Positions 22,311 through 33,055 of a DNA stretch of 64,000 bases are shown in pieces. This stretch comes from Charina bottae. Taxonomy: Eukaryota; Chordata; Lepidosauria; Squamata; Charinaidae. The stretch spans positions 59,173,914 to 59,237,913 of the forward strand of contig JALMGJ010000002.1 of assembly GCA_023362775.1 (NCBI GenBank), in the 5' to 3' direction. The notes beneath the pieces are model-generated. The model saw nothing but the letters and a program-made list of their open reading frames with translations, was not told where the DNA came from and searched no databases. Positions within the stretch are counted from its first letter, which is position 1, and every line of letters begins with the position of its first letter. The position numbers and the translations under genes were made by a program.

Positions 22311-24771
22311 GCTCACTTTCCAGTATTGAGATGCCAATATCGTTGAAAGTGTTCTATTCCTGCTTTTGATGGAAAAATCATACAAGGTACTGTCCTGCAT
22401 GAATTCTTAGTGTTACCTAGAATGACAGTTGATTTTCAATATAAAATATGTTAAAGAGTGTGGAGAGTTGCAAGATGTTTGGTTGATAAAGGTTGCACAT
22501 ACGCAATATTTTATTCTATGGACAAGTTTGTAGATCCTTCTTTAGTTTCTGTGTTGTATTGTTGTGAGCCGCCCGAGTCATTGAGAGATTTCAAAATAAA
22601 TAACTCTAATAGGCGTGAGGATGATTTTTTTTCTATTGTTAATTTGAACTGTTCTGAGGGATTATGGAGAATGAAAACTGCAGCCCTAATATACCCTGCA
22701 TTAAAGCTATTCTAAGGGAGAAAGAAAGAAAAACAGTGGTGCCCAATGTATATTTTGCTTGAAATATACACAGAAGAGTGTAAATATACACTACGAAGAG
22801 TGTCCTTATGTCATAATGTGTTAACATTACTAATAGGATTTTCATATCCACTATTTTGGCTTGTCTATGAACATACTGTACCAAACTAGGTTGCATGAAA
22901 CCTGAGCTTGAAAAATTAAACAATTGTAGACTGAATTGTGGAATTGATTCCTTTCTTTTATTTGAGATGTTTATAGAACTAGTTTCTTTTGATCACAATG
23001 CAGTTGTAAAAATATTTAACAGGCTTCGGTTATTGTCTTCTTGTGGCACAGGCAATATTAATGCTCGTGATTTGTGTTAGCTCTGTTACTGTCAAAATGA
23101 CTTAATAGAAGTTGCTTATGAAAGATGTACATGCTGTTCTTGATTCTAACTCTCATTCTTAGAATTTACAAAGAGATTAAAAATTATGGATCTTTAGTGC
23201 TTTGTGGTGACTGAAAGAATTATTATATTCTTTCACCCACCATAATATACCTGGCATTTGTCAAGATCTGAAGGACTGTTGACAGTTTTTTTTCTTTGTT
23301 TTGACAGAAAGGCATAAAAGATAACTTTTAATAGAATTGGTCAAACTTGCTGATTTTGTTGTTGTTGTTCATCATATTAATTTCCTGGCATTGTTATTTA
23401 TTTTCTTTTTAAGTCACATAGTTGTTATTGTCATCACCCACTCCCCACATGGATATGCCTATGATGTTCAATAAAGTGTGGACATACACGAACAAAATAT
23501 TAAGGATATAGTAGGAGGCAAGAACTTGCCAACAGAGGCCATACTTCCACCCTTCCATTGAAGAAGGAGAACAGATTGTTTTCTATGGTTTTATTGTCTC
23601 TCTTCCCAATTCCCATTAATTCATCAGTAGGGATGACTGTGAGCTGTGAACAAGAGTGACCACAGAACTGGTTAAAAAAAAAGTCAAGATGTTACATGTG
23701 TTACACATTAATAAACCTGCCTCTACCCCTTTTTTTTCCTTTCTTTTTCTGTGCATTTTTCATATAAACACAAATATCTTTTTAAAAACATTAGAAATCT
23801 AGGTGTATGGTCATGATTGTTGGGATAATCCAGCACTAAGTTTTTTGGTGGTAGATACTGTTGTTTCAAGGATGTGAATTGGGAGTTTTTGTATGAACTT
23901 TAGGAAGAGTGGTTGACAATCTCATATTAATTTGCTCAATTTTCTTGATACTATTAAGATTTTCATGGTCTTGCCAATGTGCTGCAATTTGAACACAAGG
24001 TCCAGTGAGAGTTACAATTCCATTTTTGTCTCTTTAAATTGAATAATTTTGTTTTCTTTAAAGATCAATCAAACAATCTAAATGGACACTATATCACAAG
24101 GAAGGTCTCTGTGTGTTTTGGCTTCTTTCCCCTTTATTGTCTTACATGTGCTGTAGCAGCTGTTTTTCTTTCCCAAGTGGTAGTATATAAGCTTTCACTT
24201 TTTATATGATTTATTGTCTTGGTGTAGACACTTGTTTAAGATATCTGTGTAATGAAGACACTATTTTGCAGAAATGAAATGAAACAAGACTCTACTTACT
24301 CGTATAATTGCTGGTATATACAATCTGAATTTTACCTGATTTTGACAGATGTTGATAGTTTTTAGATCAAATCATGTATCAAAACTTTAGGTTCAGGAAC
24401 ATGATGTGTATAGTGTAAGTGAAATTTAGACATTTGCACTGTATTGATTTCTCTTTTTCTAAACTGAAGAGCCACAATGACTGATTTCTTAAGAAGTCAA
24501 GAAATAATATGAGACTGGAATATAGTTTGTTCCAAAAGATGGCAGAAATTTTTATTGTTGCCTTTCAGTGACACTTAGTCATGTGCTCTGGGGTCATCTA
24601 ATATGGGTTTCTGTTATAGGGTGTTATATTTTATACGACTATATTCTACAGGCTATAGGATGCCTATAGTTGAGAGAAAATATCACATAGAAATAATAAA
24701 TAAACAAGTAAATGGTCTTGAACTAGAAACAGATGTCTAATGTACAACCCATATATCTTAATCCACTGTTA
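22311..24771. other. Mostly unrecognised; short LINE tail near 22560
   Basis: AT-rich sequence. GTTGTGAGCCGCCCGAGTCA followed by AAATAAATAA near 22560-22605 looks like a LINE or SINE 3' tail. Nothing else recognised. Confidence 0.4.
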
Positions 24772-24835
24772 AAATTTTACCTTTGGAAGACAATCTTACT
24801 CGGCTACGAGTGATTGCCAATGATGATATCTTAGT
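24772..24835 (+). repeat. Short retroelement tail shared with 52862
   Basis: The block TTGGAAGACAATCTTACTCG followed by CTACGAGTGATTGCC is nearly identical to 52862-52930. It ends in ATGATGAT-like repeats, suggesting the 3' tail of a retroelement. I cannot name the family. Confidence 0.55.
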
Positions 24836-25159
24836 TTGGGAGAGTTATAAATTATTTGTTTTCAGACTATATTTTCGTAATATTTTATTAGCACCAACCA
24901 AAATGGCTCAAGTGAGTATGGAAGCTTTTTGATTTCTCCAGAAGATATTGTGAAATAAAGAATTTGAAAGGTTGCCCAGTCTTTCATACCATTTTGGTTG
25001 AATCCAATAAAGGCAATACTCATCTGTGTATTCTGGATTTTTATATGGGCTAAAATGGCTATTCCCCTGCAGTTAATACTGATTAAGTGACCTATGATCT
25101 TTCTTTCTGAAAGAATCCTGATTTTGACTATACTATATTTGAGCGAAAAAAAAATTCTA

Positions 25160-25263
25160 ATGATTGATAAGAATTAGGTGCCATCAGATCAGTGTTGACT
25201 CTTAGCAACCACATGGATAGACATTCAGAGTCATTTGTCAAGATGTGCGGTGAAGAAATGTGA

Positions 25264-25294
<31 letters not shown>

Positions 25295-25852
25295 ATTCAC
25301 CAGGATGATCTGTCCTCAACCTGGCCTTTTAGGTCTCTTAGAATTGCATTAATTGCTGTTGTAATCAAATCCATCCACCTTGTTTCTGGTTGTCCTCTTC
25401 TTTTCTTCCACTTTTCCTAACAATATAGACTTTTCAAGGGAGTTGTGTTTTTGGATAATATGTCCAAAATATGATAATGGTCATTTGTACCTCAAGTGAG
25501 AACTCTGGAATGATTTTTATGATCCATTTGTTTGTTTTTCTGGCAACCATGGTATTCTCAAGAGTCGTCTTCAACACCCAACTCCAAAAGCATCAATACT
25601 CTTTCTTTCTTGCTTCTTCAAAGTCCAACTTTCTCATCCACAAAGTGTCACAGGGAAAATCATTGTCTGTATTATTCTCATCTTGGTGCTATAGACATGT
25701 GATAGCATCTGAATAACTTTTCCGAAGCTTTAATTGCTATCCTGCCAAGTGGAAGCTTGTGGTGTACTTCTTGACTGGTGGTTACTTTGCTGTTGGTAGT
25801 CAATCCTAAAAGAAGGAGGGTATTTAACACTTCAGTGTCTTTGCTGTTGTCC
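25160..25852 (-). mobile_element. RTE LINE part 1: 3' end and C-terminal region
   Basis: On the minus strand this is the 3' part of an old RTE/Bov-B-clade LINE. It aligns in order with 45310-45945: GTGCCATCAGATCAGTGTTG, CCACCTTGTTTCTGGTTGTC, AACTCTGGAATGATTTTTAT and CTCATCCACAAAGTGTCACA. An (AAAT)n expansion lies inside at 25262-25297. The reading frame is broken by many stops. The element continues at 26956 beyond a 1.1 kb insertion. Confidence 0.8.
25262..25297. repeat. (AAAT)n microsatellite
   Basis: Nine AAAT units inside the RTE 3' region. Confidence 0.93.
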
Positions 25853-26955
25853 TGTTTGAGCTCACACACAGACACAGGAAGGTGAGTACTAATTCTTTAT
25901 TGACAACAGAACTTGAATTCCTTAAGGCAGAAAGCAGGTGCAAGCACTGGACCCAGCATGGAATCAAAGCATTGTTCAGAACAGAAGAACACAGGAAGGC
26001 ACTAAGACAGGCAAGAAATCCAAGCTAACTTGGAACAGCAGAATACAGGCGGGCACTAGGACCGGCTCAACATCCAAGCTCACTTGGAGCAGCAAGATAC
26101 TGGCAGGCACTAAGACCAGCTCAGAAGCACAATCAGCTTGGAGGCATCAGCAACGAGGCAAGAGTTCATGGCAGAGGTTGCAGCAAGCAGAACATGAATC
26201 TGGAGCAGTGTAGCAGCGACAGCAAGACAAGGACCTGGGCGAAGATCACGGTGGCGGCAGCAGGCAAGAATCCAGCTGAAGATAACGACAGCGGCAGCAA
26301 GTCTGGAGGCAGTGGCGTGGAGAGACGAACTGGCGACAGCGACGGAGATGGCGTGAGGAGACGACCCGGTGGCAGCGACAGAGGCAGCGGGCGGCATGAA
26401 GAGACAACCCGGTGATAGCGACAGAGGCAGTGGCATGGAGAGATGATGAGCGGCAGAACCGGAGTCAGCAGTGGTGAGGAGAAGGTCAGATGCAGATTCC
26501 GATGTGACGCTGTGGCAGGGGCCGGTTGCAGGGTCCAAGGTGATTGCAAGATCCAAGACGGGTGCAGGATCCAAGGTGGATGCAGGGTCCAAGGTGGGTG
26601 CCAGGCAAGGCTCCAAAGTCAGCTTCGGCGTGGGTTCTAGAGGTTGAGTCGGGCTCCTTGTGGAATGGTTGTCTCCGACAACCCGATCCTCTGGCTGTTG
26701 CTCTTTTATCCTGTTTGTTGCCCGCCGTTTTTGAGCAGTGACCAATTGGGCCGCTTTCTCCTGGGCGCGTTTTTCTGCCCTTCATTCCCTGGCGCTAATA
26801 GGCGGTGGTGAGGATGCCCCCGAATTGCTGCCAATGATCAACTCACTTTTACTTTCAACTTTCGCGCCCTGAATTTCTCCTGCTCTTTCTAGTAACGTCT
26901 CTAATGGCTCCTCTTCCTCCTCTCCCTCAAACAACTTCCACCCTGACAGCTGTCA
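25853..26955 (-). mobile_element. Candidate solo LTR interrupting the RTE LINE
   Basis: This 1.1 kb block separates two RTE pieces that are contiguous in the 45 kb copy. Read on the minus strand it starts TGACAGCTGTCA and ends GAGCTCAAACA, giving TG...CA termini. It has a CCAAT-like box near 26740, a TATA-like GATAAAAG near 26710 and an AATAAAG polyadenylation signal at 25895-25901, the order expected for an LTR. The middle is rich in GCAGCAGC and in 18-bp units with GTCCAAGGTG. There is no coding domain; the proline/leucine-rich minus-strand frame is repeat-derived. No convincing target duplication was found, so retroviral or Gypsy-type origin is inference. Confidence 0.45.
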
Positions 26956-27838
26956 TTATTCTGTACCTGTTGTCATTAATTTGGTCGTCTTGTATTTAAT
27001 CATGCTCACATTTTGTTTCCTGTGCTGATTAACATTCACTATTACAGCTTGCAGATCATTCACATTTTCAGCTATCAGAGTAGTGTTGTGCACATAAGGT
27101 AGGTTATTGATATTTCATGCTCTAAAACCATGCTCATCTTTTTCCAAATCAGCCTCCCTCAATATATATTGGACATGTAGGTTGAATCAATAAGGGGAGA
27201 GTATACAGCCATATCTCACTTGTTTGCTGATCTGGAGCCAGTCCTTTTCATCATGTTCCATTTGGACGGTGGCTTCCTCTCTTGTGTATAGATTTTTCAT
27301 GGGGACAGAAAGATGTTCTAGAAATCCACAACTTGATATGGTCAACACAATCAAAGTTTGTATAGTCAATGAAGCACTTTTGGGGTTTTTTTTTACTTTC
27401 TCAATTATCCACCATGCATCAGCAATAATGTCTCTTGTTCCTCGGCCTTTTTTAAAACTAGCCTACCATCTATAATTTTCCTTTCCCTATAGGGCTGTAA
27501 TCTGCATCGAATGATCCTATGCATTATTTTGCTAGCATGTGAAATTAAGGAAATATTATGATAGCTTGCACACTGTTAAGTCTCCTTTCTTTGGTATTTG
27601 CATATAGACTGACCTCTTCCAATTTGTTTGGCCACTGTGTCATTCTCTAGATTTGCTGGCATAGAAGCGTTACTTATTCTTCTTCAGTTGCTTGCTACAT
27701 TTCCACATCATTGATGAAATATATTTCTATATATTCCATTAATTCCTGTAGCCTTCTGACTTGGTAATGACTGGAGTGCTGATTTAACTTCATCTTTCAA
27801 TATTAGAAGTTCTTATGAGTAGGAAGTATCTTCTAAGG
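26956..27838 (-). mobile_element. RTE LINE part 2: reverse transcriptase region
   Basis: Continuation of the RTE copy. The minus strand reads broken reverse-transcriptase sequence, including a match to the (R)QGCILSPY motif (here RYGCILSPY) and NLYTREEATVQ. These parallel KHGCILLPY and KLYTGQEASVQ in the 46 kb copy. Nucleotide strings such as TTTTGCTAGCATGTGAAATT (near 27525) recur at 47195. Frameshifts and stops show it is inactive. Confidence 0.8.
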
Positions 27839-27904
27839 CAGGGTTTTCCAAACTTTTCATGTTGGTGACACGCCTTTTAGCCATGCATAATTTTGTGACA
27901 CACT

Positions 27905-28265
27905 AATGAGTCCCCGCCCCCCGGCCCACGTGATTGGCTGCCGGCTCCAAACCCCGCCCCCGGCCCACGTGATTGGCTGCCGGCTCCAAAGCCCGCCCCC
28001 GGCCCATGTGATTGGCTGCCGGCTCCAAACCTCACCCCCGGCCCACGTGATTGGCTGCCGGCTCCAAACCCCGCCCCCGGCCCATGTGATTGGCTGCCGG
28101 CTCCAAACCCCGCCCCCGGCCCACGTGATTGGCTGCTGGCTCCAAACCCCGCCCCTGGACCATGTGATTGGCTGCCGGCTCCAAACCCCGCCCCCGGCCC
28201 ATGTGATTGGCTCTCGGCTCCAAACCCCACCCCACGTGATTGGCTGCCGGCCCCAAATCCCGCCC
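27905..28265 (+). repeat. CCAAT/GC-box minisatellite, about 38-bp unit
   Basis: About nine to ten units. Each carries CACGTG or CATGTG, then ATTGGCTGCCGGCTCCAAA and a CCCCGCCCCC GC box. Every unit thus combines an E-box-like, an inverted CCAAT and an Sp1-like motif in fixed order. Confidence 0.92.
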
Positions 28266-28331
28266 CCTAGTCCCCCAGTCTTGTATTGTATGTATTGTAT
28301 TGTATGTATTGCATTGTATGTAATTGTAGAT

Positions 28332-29203
28332 CAGAGCTTTCCAAACTCTGTGTCGCGACACATTTCTGTGTCGCGGCAAGGGCCCAGGTGTGTCACAGGG
28401 GAACCCGGAAGAGGAGGCCATGCACCACGTGCAGCCCCGCCCATCCCTTGCCACGCCGAAAGGTCCCTGCTCTGAAGCCAGCTCTTCAGCTCTTGCCGCA
28501 GAAGCCAGGTAAGTTAGCAGCCCAGTAGGGCTGCAACTGGGGGGGAGGGTGCAGGGACGCGACTAGGCTGCCATGCTGGGGGGGTGGAGGTGCAGGGACC
28601 ACGAAGTGCGGCGGCCAGAGACATATCTTTTCCTTCCCGAGAAGTGCCATCGGCCTGAAAGCCGAGAAAGGGACGGGGAGGCGGCTCCGCTGCCCGCCTC
28701 GCATGGCCCCCGAACCGTCTGCGTCTCCCCTTTCCCCTTGGCGGCAGCCCCAGCTAGGCAGAGGCGGGACTGGGCGGGCGGACAGGCGGTGCTCTCCGCC
28801 TCCGTGGCCTGGCTCGCCGCTTCCTCCCATCACCTACAAGCGGAAGATGGCAGCGGTCTGACGCGTGGCTCGCAAGAGCAGAGCGGGGGCCGAGCCGAGG
28901 GAGCCTGCCGGCGGCTCTGGCCCAACGAGAGGGCTCCCGGCGCTCCGGGGAGACCCAGCGCGGGCGGCGGGGACGGGGCAGAAGCAGGAGAGGAGCCGCC
29001 AGCAGGAGCACGGCATGAGGAGTGCCTCACCGGCGCCTGCCCGTCTTCCATCGCACTTCGTCGGAGAAGGTAAGACGCCGCGCTGGCGGGCGGGCGGCTG
29101 AGAGGCAGGCGGGTGGGCAGGCAGGGGGTCGCCTGCAGCAGGCTCATCTAACCATCCTTCCCGGAGCTTCTGGGGCTGGATGGAGCCGTGTGGGACCAGC
29201 ATC
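28332..29203 (+). repeat. Left arm of giant palindrome
   Basis: It begins with a hAT-type end CAGAGCTTTCCAAACTCTG. It matches 29500-30296 in reverse complement almost throughout; shared blocks include AGAAGCCAGGTAAGTTAGCA, CCTCGCATGGCCCCCG and GCAGCGGGCTCATCT-like sequence. Arm lengths differ by some tens of bases through small indels. Confidence 0.85.
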
Positions 29204-29499
29204 GACCACAGCGACCACCACCTGCCGCGAAGGCTGTGGCAGAAATGGATCCAAGTGCGGAAAGCTCTTCTGGAGAGTGGAAAGTGCAGGATCCCCGCTC
29301 TTTCTTGGGGCTTTCCGTCTCTTTCGGGCCCTGCCTGTTATTGCTGCCATATTGTGGGGGGAGGGGGGAGGATGCATGAGGATGTCTCAGGCAACAGGGA
29401 CCTGTCTTCCCTCTTCCCCCCAGCCAGCCCTGCCCCCGGGCCTGATCGATCCTTGATCTATGCCTGAACAGCTGGGCTTGGAGTGCCCGCTGGGAGGAG

Positions 29500-30296
29500 C
29501 GATGCCGAGTCCCCCACCGCTCCATCCGGCCCCAGCAGCTCCGGGAAGGATGGTCAGATGAGCCCGCTGCAGGCGACACCCTGCCTGCCCACCTGCCCGC
29601 CCCTCAGCTGTCGCCCGCCTCTCAGCTGCCCGCCCGCGGCGTCTTATCTTCTTCTATGAAGCGCTCTTGCCGCGCTCCCTCCGCGCTCCCGCCGGCGGCT
29701 CCTCTCCTTCCACCCCGTCCCTGCACCGGGAGCCCTCTAGTTGCGCCGGAGCCACTGGCAAGCTCCCTCGGCTCGGCCCCAGCTTAGCTCTCGCGGGCCG
29801 CAGGCCGCGCATCAGACCGCCGCCATCTTCTTCTCGTAGGCGATGGGTGGAAGCAGCAAGAACGCCGCCTGTCCGCTCGCCCAGTCCTGCCTCTGCCTGG
29901 ATGGGGCCGCCGCCAAGGGGGAGGGGGAACCACAGACGTGGGTGGTGCGGGGGCCATGCGAGGCGGGCAGCGGAGCCGCCTCCCTGTCCCTTTCTTGGCT
30001 GCCAGGCCGCTGGCACTTAAAGATATGTCTCCAGCCGCCGCGCTTCGCAGTGCCTGCACCCCCCACCCCCACCCCCACGCGCGGCAGCCTACTTGCGTCT
30101 CTGCACTCTCCCCCCCAGTTACAGCCGTACCGGGCTGCTAACTTACCTGGCTTCTGCGGTGAGAGCTGAAGAGCTGGCAAGGGATGGGTGGGGCTCCACG
30201 TGGTGCATGGCCTCCTCTTCCGGGTTCCCCCGCGACACACCTGGGCCCTTGCAGCGACACAGAAATGTGTCGCGACACACAGTTTGGAAAGCTCTG
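29500..30296 (-). repeat. Right arm of giant palindrome
   Basis: Reverse-complement partner of 28332-29203. It ends with the hAT terminus and the target duplication. Confidence 0.85.
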
Positions 30297-30304
30297 TTCT
30301 AAGG

Positions 30305-30950
30305 TATCCTGGATCTTGACATCTCTACTGTACAGAGTTTCAATATACTTCTTCCTTCTCTGTTTGATTTTCTTTGAAACAGTTATTGTCTGTCTCTTGG
30401 CATTCATCAATATACCAAATCAAGGCTGGAATTTCCTTCTGAGTTCTGAGATCTTTTGGTAGACTTTCTTATTATTCTGTGTCTGTTTCCATCTTTGGTG
30501 TCTTTACAGATGTCAGTTGTAATACTGCTTCTTGTCTTCTCTAAAGGTCTCTGAAATCTTAAGTTCCTTTGTGAGATTTTATCTTTCTTGGCTTTGGTTG
30601 TTCTTTTCTTCTTGGCAATTTCTACCATTTGTTCTGAAATCCAGTTTTCTTTTTTCTGTTTCTTGGTGTTTGGCAGCCTTTTTTCAAATTCATCCTTAAC
30701 AACTTCCTTCATTTCATTCCATAGTTCCTCTGGTTCCCTATCAGTGGGTTTTAGGAGTTCAAGGTGGTTCCTGATGTTCTCCTTGGATATTGTGGTGAAA
30801 TGCTTCAGAATATATTGTGGAAACTGATTGGCTTTCTTCTTCCTCTTTAGCTTGACTCGGAACTTGTAAGTTCCACAATCAGCCCCTGGACATGTATTTG
30901 CTTGGCATACACCTGCTATCTTGAGTTAGGAACAGTTGGCCATTAAGACC
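30305..30950 (-). mobile_element. RTE LINE part 3: endonuclease-RT linker
   Basis: It resumes the RTE copy beyond the hAT insertion. The minus strand encodes a lysine-rich stretch (ENWISEQMVEIAKKKR) resembling the linker between the endonuclease and reverse transcriptase of RTE/Bov-B proteins. The copy fades out near 30950. With parts 1 and 2, about 2.2 kb of one LINE spans 25160-30950. Confidence 0.7.
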
Positions 30951-31900
30951 CTTAGCCTCATTTAGTAGTGTCTTAATTCATGAAATGTTCATATTCTGCT
31001 ATGTATTTAATTCACATACACATAATAATTGAATTTTGTATGTTGAAATGTATTCAGCACAAAAATAATTCTTAAATGTATTTTTATTAACATTTCTGAA
31101 AAATACTGCTTGTGATAAAAGATTGGACAGTGTACTTCATATTTGATATGTCATTAGTAACTGCAGATGTATAGGGTAAACCTGGTAGCCAGATACATCT
31201 GAGAACAACAACGGTGTGCTTAGACTAACTTTGGTGTAATCTCAAGTGGAAAGCAAAGCAAAGGCCTGGAACCCTGCAAAGGTCAAACTAATTTTCAGTT
31301 GTATGACAATGGGCAATCTTGGTAGCAATAGCAAAGGAAAGATGATTGCAAAGTCTTGCTGGTTTTCTTTCTTTAGTGACATGATTTATTTTTCTGGCAA
31401 TTTAGAGGCTTTCAAGCAACATCTTGTCATTTAATTTGGTTTAAAGGAATTGTTCCCAATAGTTGTTTGTTGCTCAGAAGTCTCTGCTGATTGTTTTAAC
31501 TGTCAGATGACACATTCCATGAAAATGCTGTATATTGAGTTAACTGAGATACTGATTTCTAATTGTTGCTGTAGCGCAATGTACAATATTCATGTACATG
31601 CTCAGTAGTAAAACATTAAGCAGTTCTAAACCACTGTTTCCCTCTTTAATCTGAAGTCTTCTCAATGGTCAAGTTAAGCTGCTTGACTGAATTGCTCTGC
31701 TCTTCTACTTATCATCTATTTTTGTTACCAGATTGTGTTGATGGGCATTTCAAATAACTAATACTGCATATTGAGGCAACTACTATCTCTCTGCAGTAAA
31801 TAGAAGATAGGAATTTCCACAACAAATTAAGAGGAGGGTGACACACAACTGTAGTGTTTGAGGAACGAAATTAAATGGCATGCTTAGATCCTAAATCCCT
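30951..31900. other. No recognised feature
   Basis: AT-rich, apparently unique. Confidence 0.4.
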
Positions 31901-31904
31901 GGTC

Positions 31905-32280
31905 TGATCAACATTCTTGGTTAAGTGCCATTGAGTCAGGTCCGATCCCTGGTATAGACACATTCCATTACCTTGATTCACAACTGTTTCAAGGAGTTCC
32001 AGTGATCTTCTTGATCCTGTCCATTTACCTTATCTGTTGTCTTTCCATACTTCTATTCTTCCCTCAAATTTCTGGCATAGTCAGTTTCTTCCCTGTCCCA
32101 TTCTCTCCTTGAATCACATGCCAAAATTTTATGAATTTCTGTTTTTTGGTCATTGGTTCAAGGGACAAGTCACTCTTTGTTCCAGGACTAATTGATTGTT
32201 TTTTCTTGTAGACCATAGTGCTCTTTGTTCTTTCATTTTATTATTCTAGCTTTTTTATAGTATAGAGTACCCAGAATCAT
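31905..32280 (-). mobile_element. Possible degenerate RTE-like 3' end
   Basis: TAAGTGCCATTGAGTCAGGTC followed by a later CCTTCTATTC-type order resembles RTE or Bov-B-tailed SINE 3' ends read on the minus strand. Strongly decayed. Confidence 0.4.
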
Positions 32281-32379
32281 GGGGAGTTGGGTGCTTTTAA
32301 ATGATTACAAGCGGCACCATTCTAAGTGTATATTATCTACCAAAAGACACCCTCCAAAAAAGGGCAGGGTCAGGACAAA

Positions 32380-32510
32380 AGTAAATTTTTAAATTTTGAT
32401 TGTTTTATCTTGTTTTTATTTTGTTCTTAATTGTTAGCCACCCAGAGTCATGTATATGAGATGGGTGGCCATAATTAATTAATTAATTAATTAATTAATT
32501 AATTAAAGTA
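32380..32510 (+). mobile_element. LINE 3' tail with (TTAA)n
   Basis: GCCACCCAGAGTCATG and GAGATGGGTGGCCATAATT are the typical L2-like squamate terminus, followed by a (TTAA)n run (about 32477-32506). Confidence 0.65.
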
Positions 32511-32934
32511 AAAACAGGAATCTCTCACAATGCAAATGCCAGTTCTTAACACCATAGTAAATACTACACTATACAATTTTTGTTAAGCATTATTTAGTAT
32601 ATTTATTATAATTAGTAAGTAGGCTTATGTATTCTGAGAGTCCAAAAATAAAACTATAATAATAAATTGATACAATCTATTAAATAATATCTGAGATTAA
32701 TGCCATACAGGGCAATAAAATAATAGGCAGTTGACAATGTAGCCCAAATAATATTTAAGGCTGGCATACAAAGTAATCAAAAAGAAGCAAATCATCTCTA
32801 GAGAATTTAATACATTCAATTCAATAACAGAAAAATGTAGACTGAGTTCAAAGGAAAGTAGGGAAGCAGCGGATTTTGAGAAACAATTCATTTTAATTTA
32901 TAAACAGCTACAGATTGGGAAAACAAAAACAAAG
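32511..32934. other. No recognised feature
   Basis: AT-rich sequence. Confidence 0.4.
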
Positions 32935-32938
32935 ATAT

Positions 32939-32977
<39 letters not shown>

Positions 32978-33055
32978 TTATTTAAATTCGTATTACTGCC
33001 CAACTCCTCCAACCAGAGGACTCTGGGCGGTTCACAATAACAAATTATAGCAGGG
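32935..33055 (-). mobile_element. (ATTT)n with L2-type tail (minus strand)
   Basis: An ATTT array (about 32937-32980) is followed by GACTCTGGGCGGTTCACAAT, the reverse complement of the L2-like terminus. Confidence 0.65.

Larger units (their letters stand above)
27839..30296. mobile_element. Chimeric palindromic hAT element (2.46 kb)
   Basis: The outer ends read CAGGGTTTTCCAAACTTTTC (left) and inverted CAGTTTGGAAAGCTCTG (right), with exact duplication TTCTAAGG at 27831-27838 and 30297-30304, so the whole block inserted as one unit. It has three parts: a left segment like the element at 15836; a 38-bp-unit CCAAT/GC-box array (27905-28265); and from 28332 a second, internal left end CAGAGCTTTCC starting a giant inverted repeat. 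The arms are about 28332-29203 and 29500-30296, with a spacer of about 296 bp. Splice-donor-like AG|GTAAGT sits in both arms. No transposase domain was recognised, and the many GC-rich frames on both strands are unreliable. Confidence 0.85.

Noticed and set aside
26110..26745. 211-residue Pro/Leu/Ser-rich minus-strand frame
   Set aside because: It is made of short GC-rich tandem units inside the LTR-like block and has no domain signature.
25844..26974. 8-bp CTGTTGTC repeat as target duplication of the 1.1 kb insert
   Set aside because: Alignment with the RTE copy at 45.9 kb shows the right-hand copy is native and some RTE bases (TTATT) lie between it and the insert, so the left match is probably chance.
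28573..29073. GC-rich frames in the palindrome
   Set aside because: Frames occur on both strands and in both arms, as expected from CpG-rich palindromic DNA, with no transposase motif.
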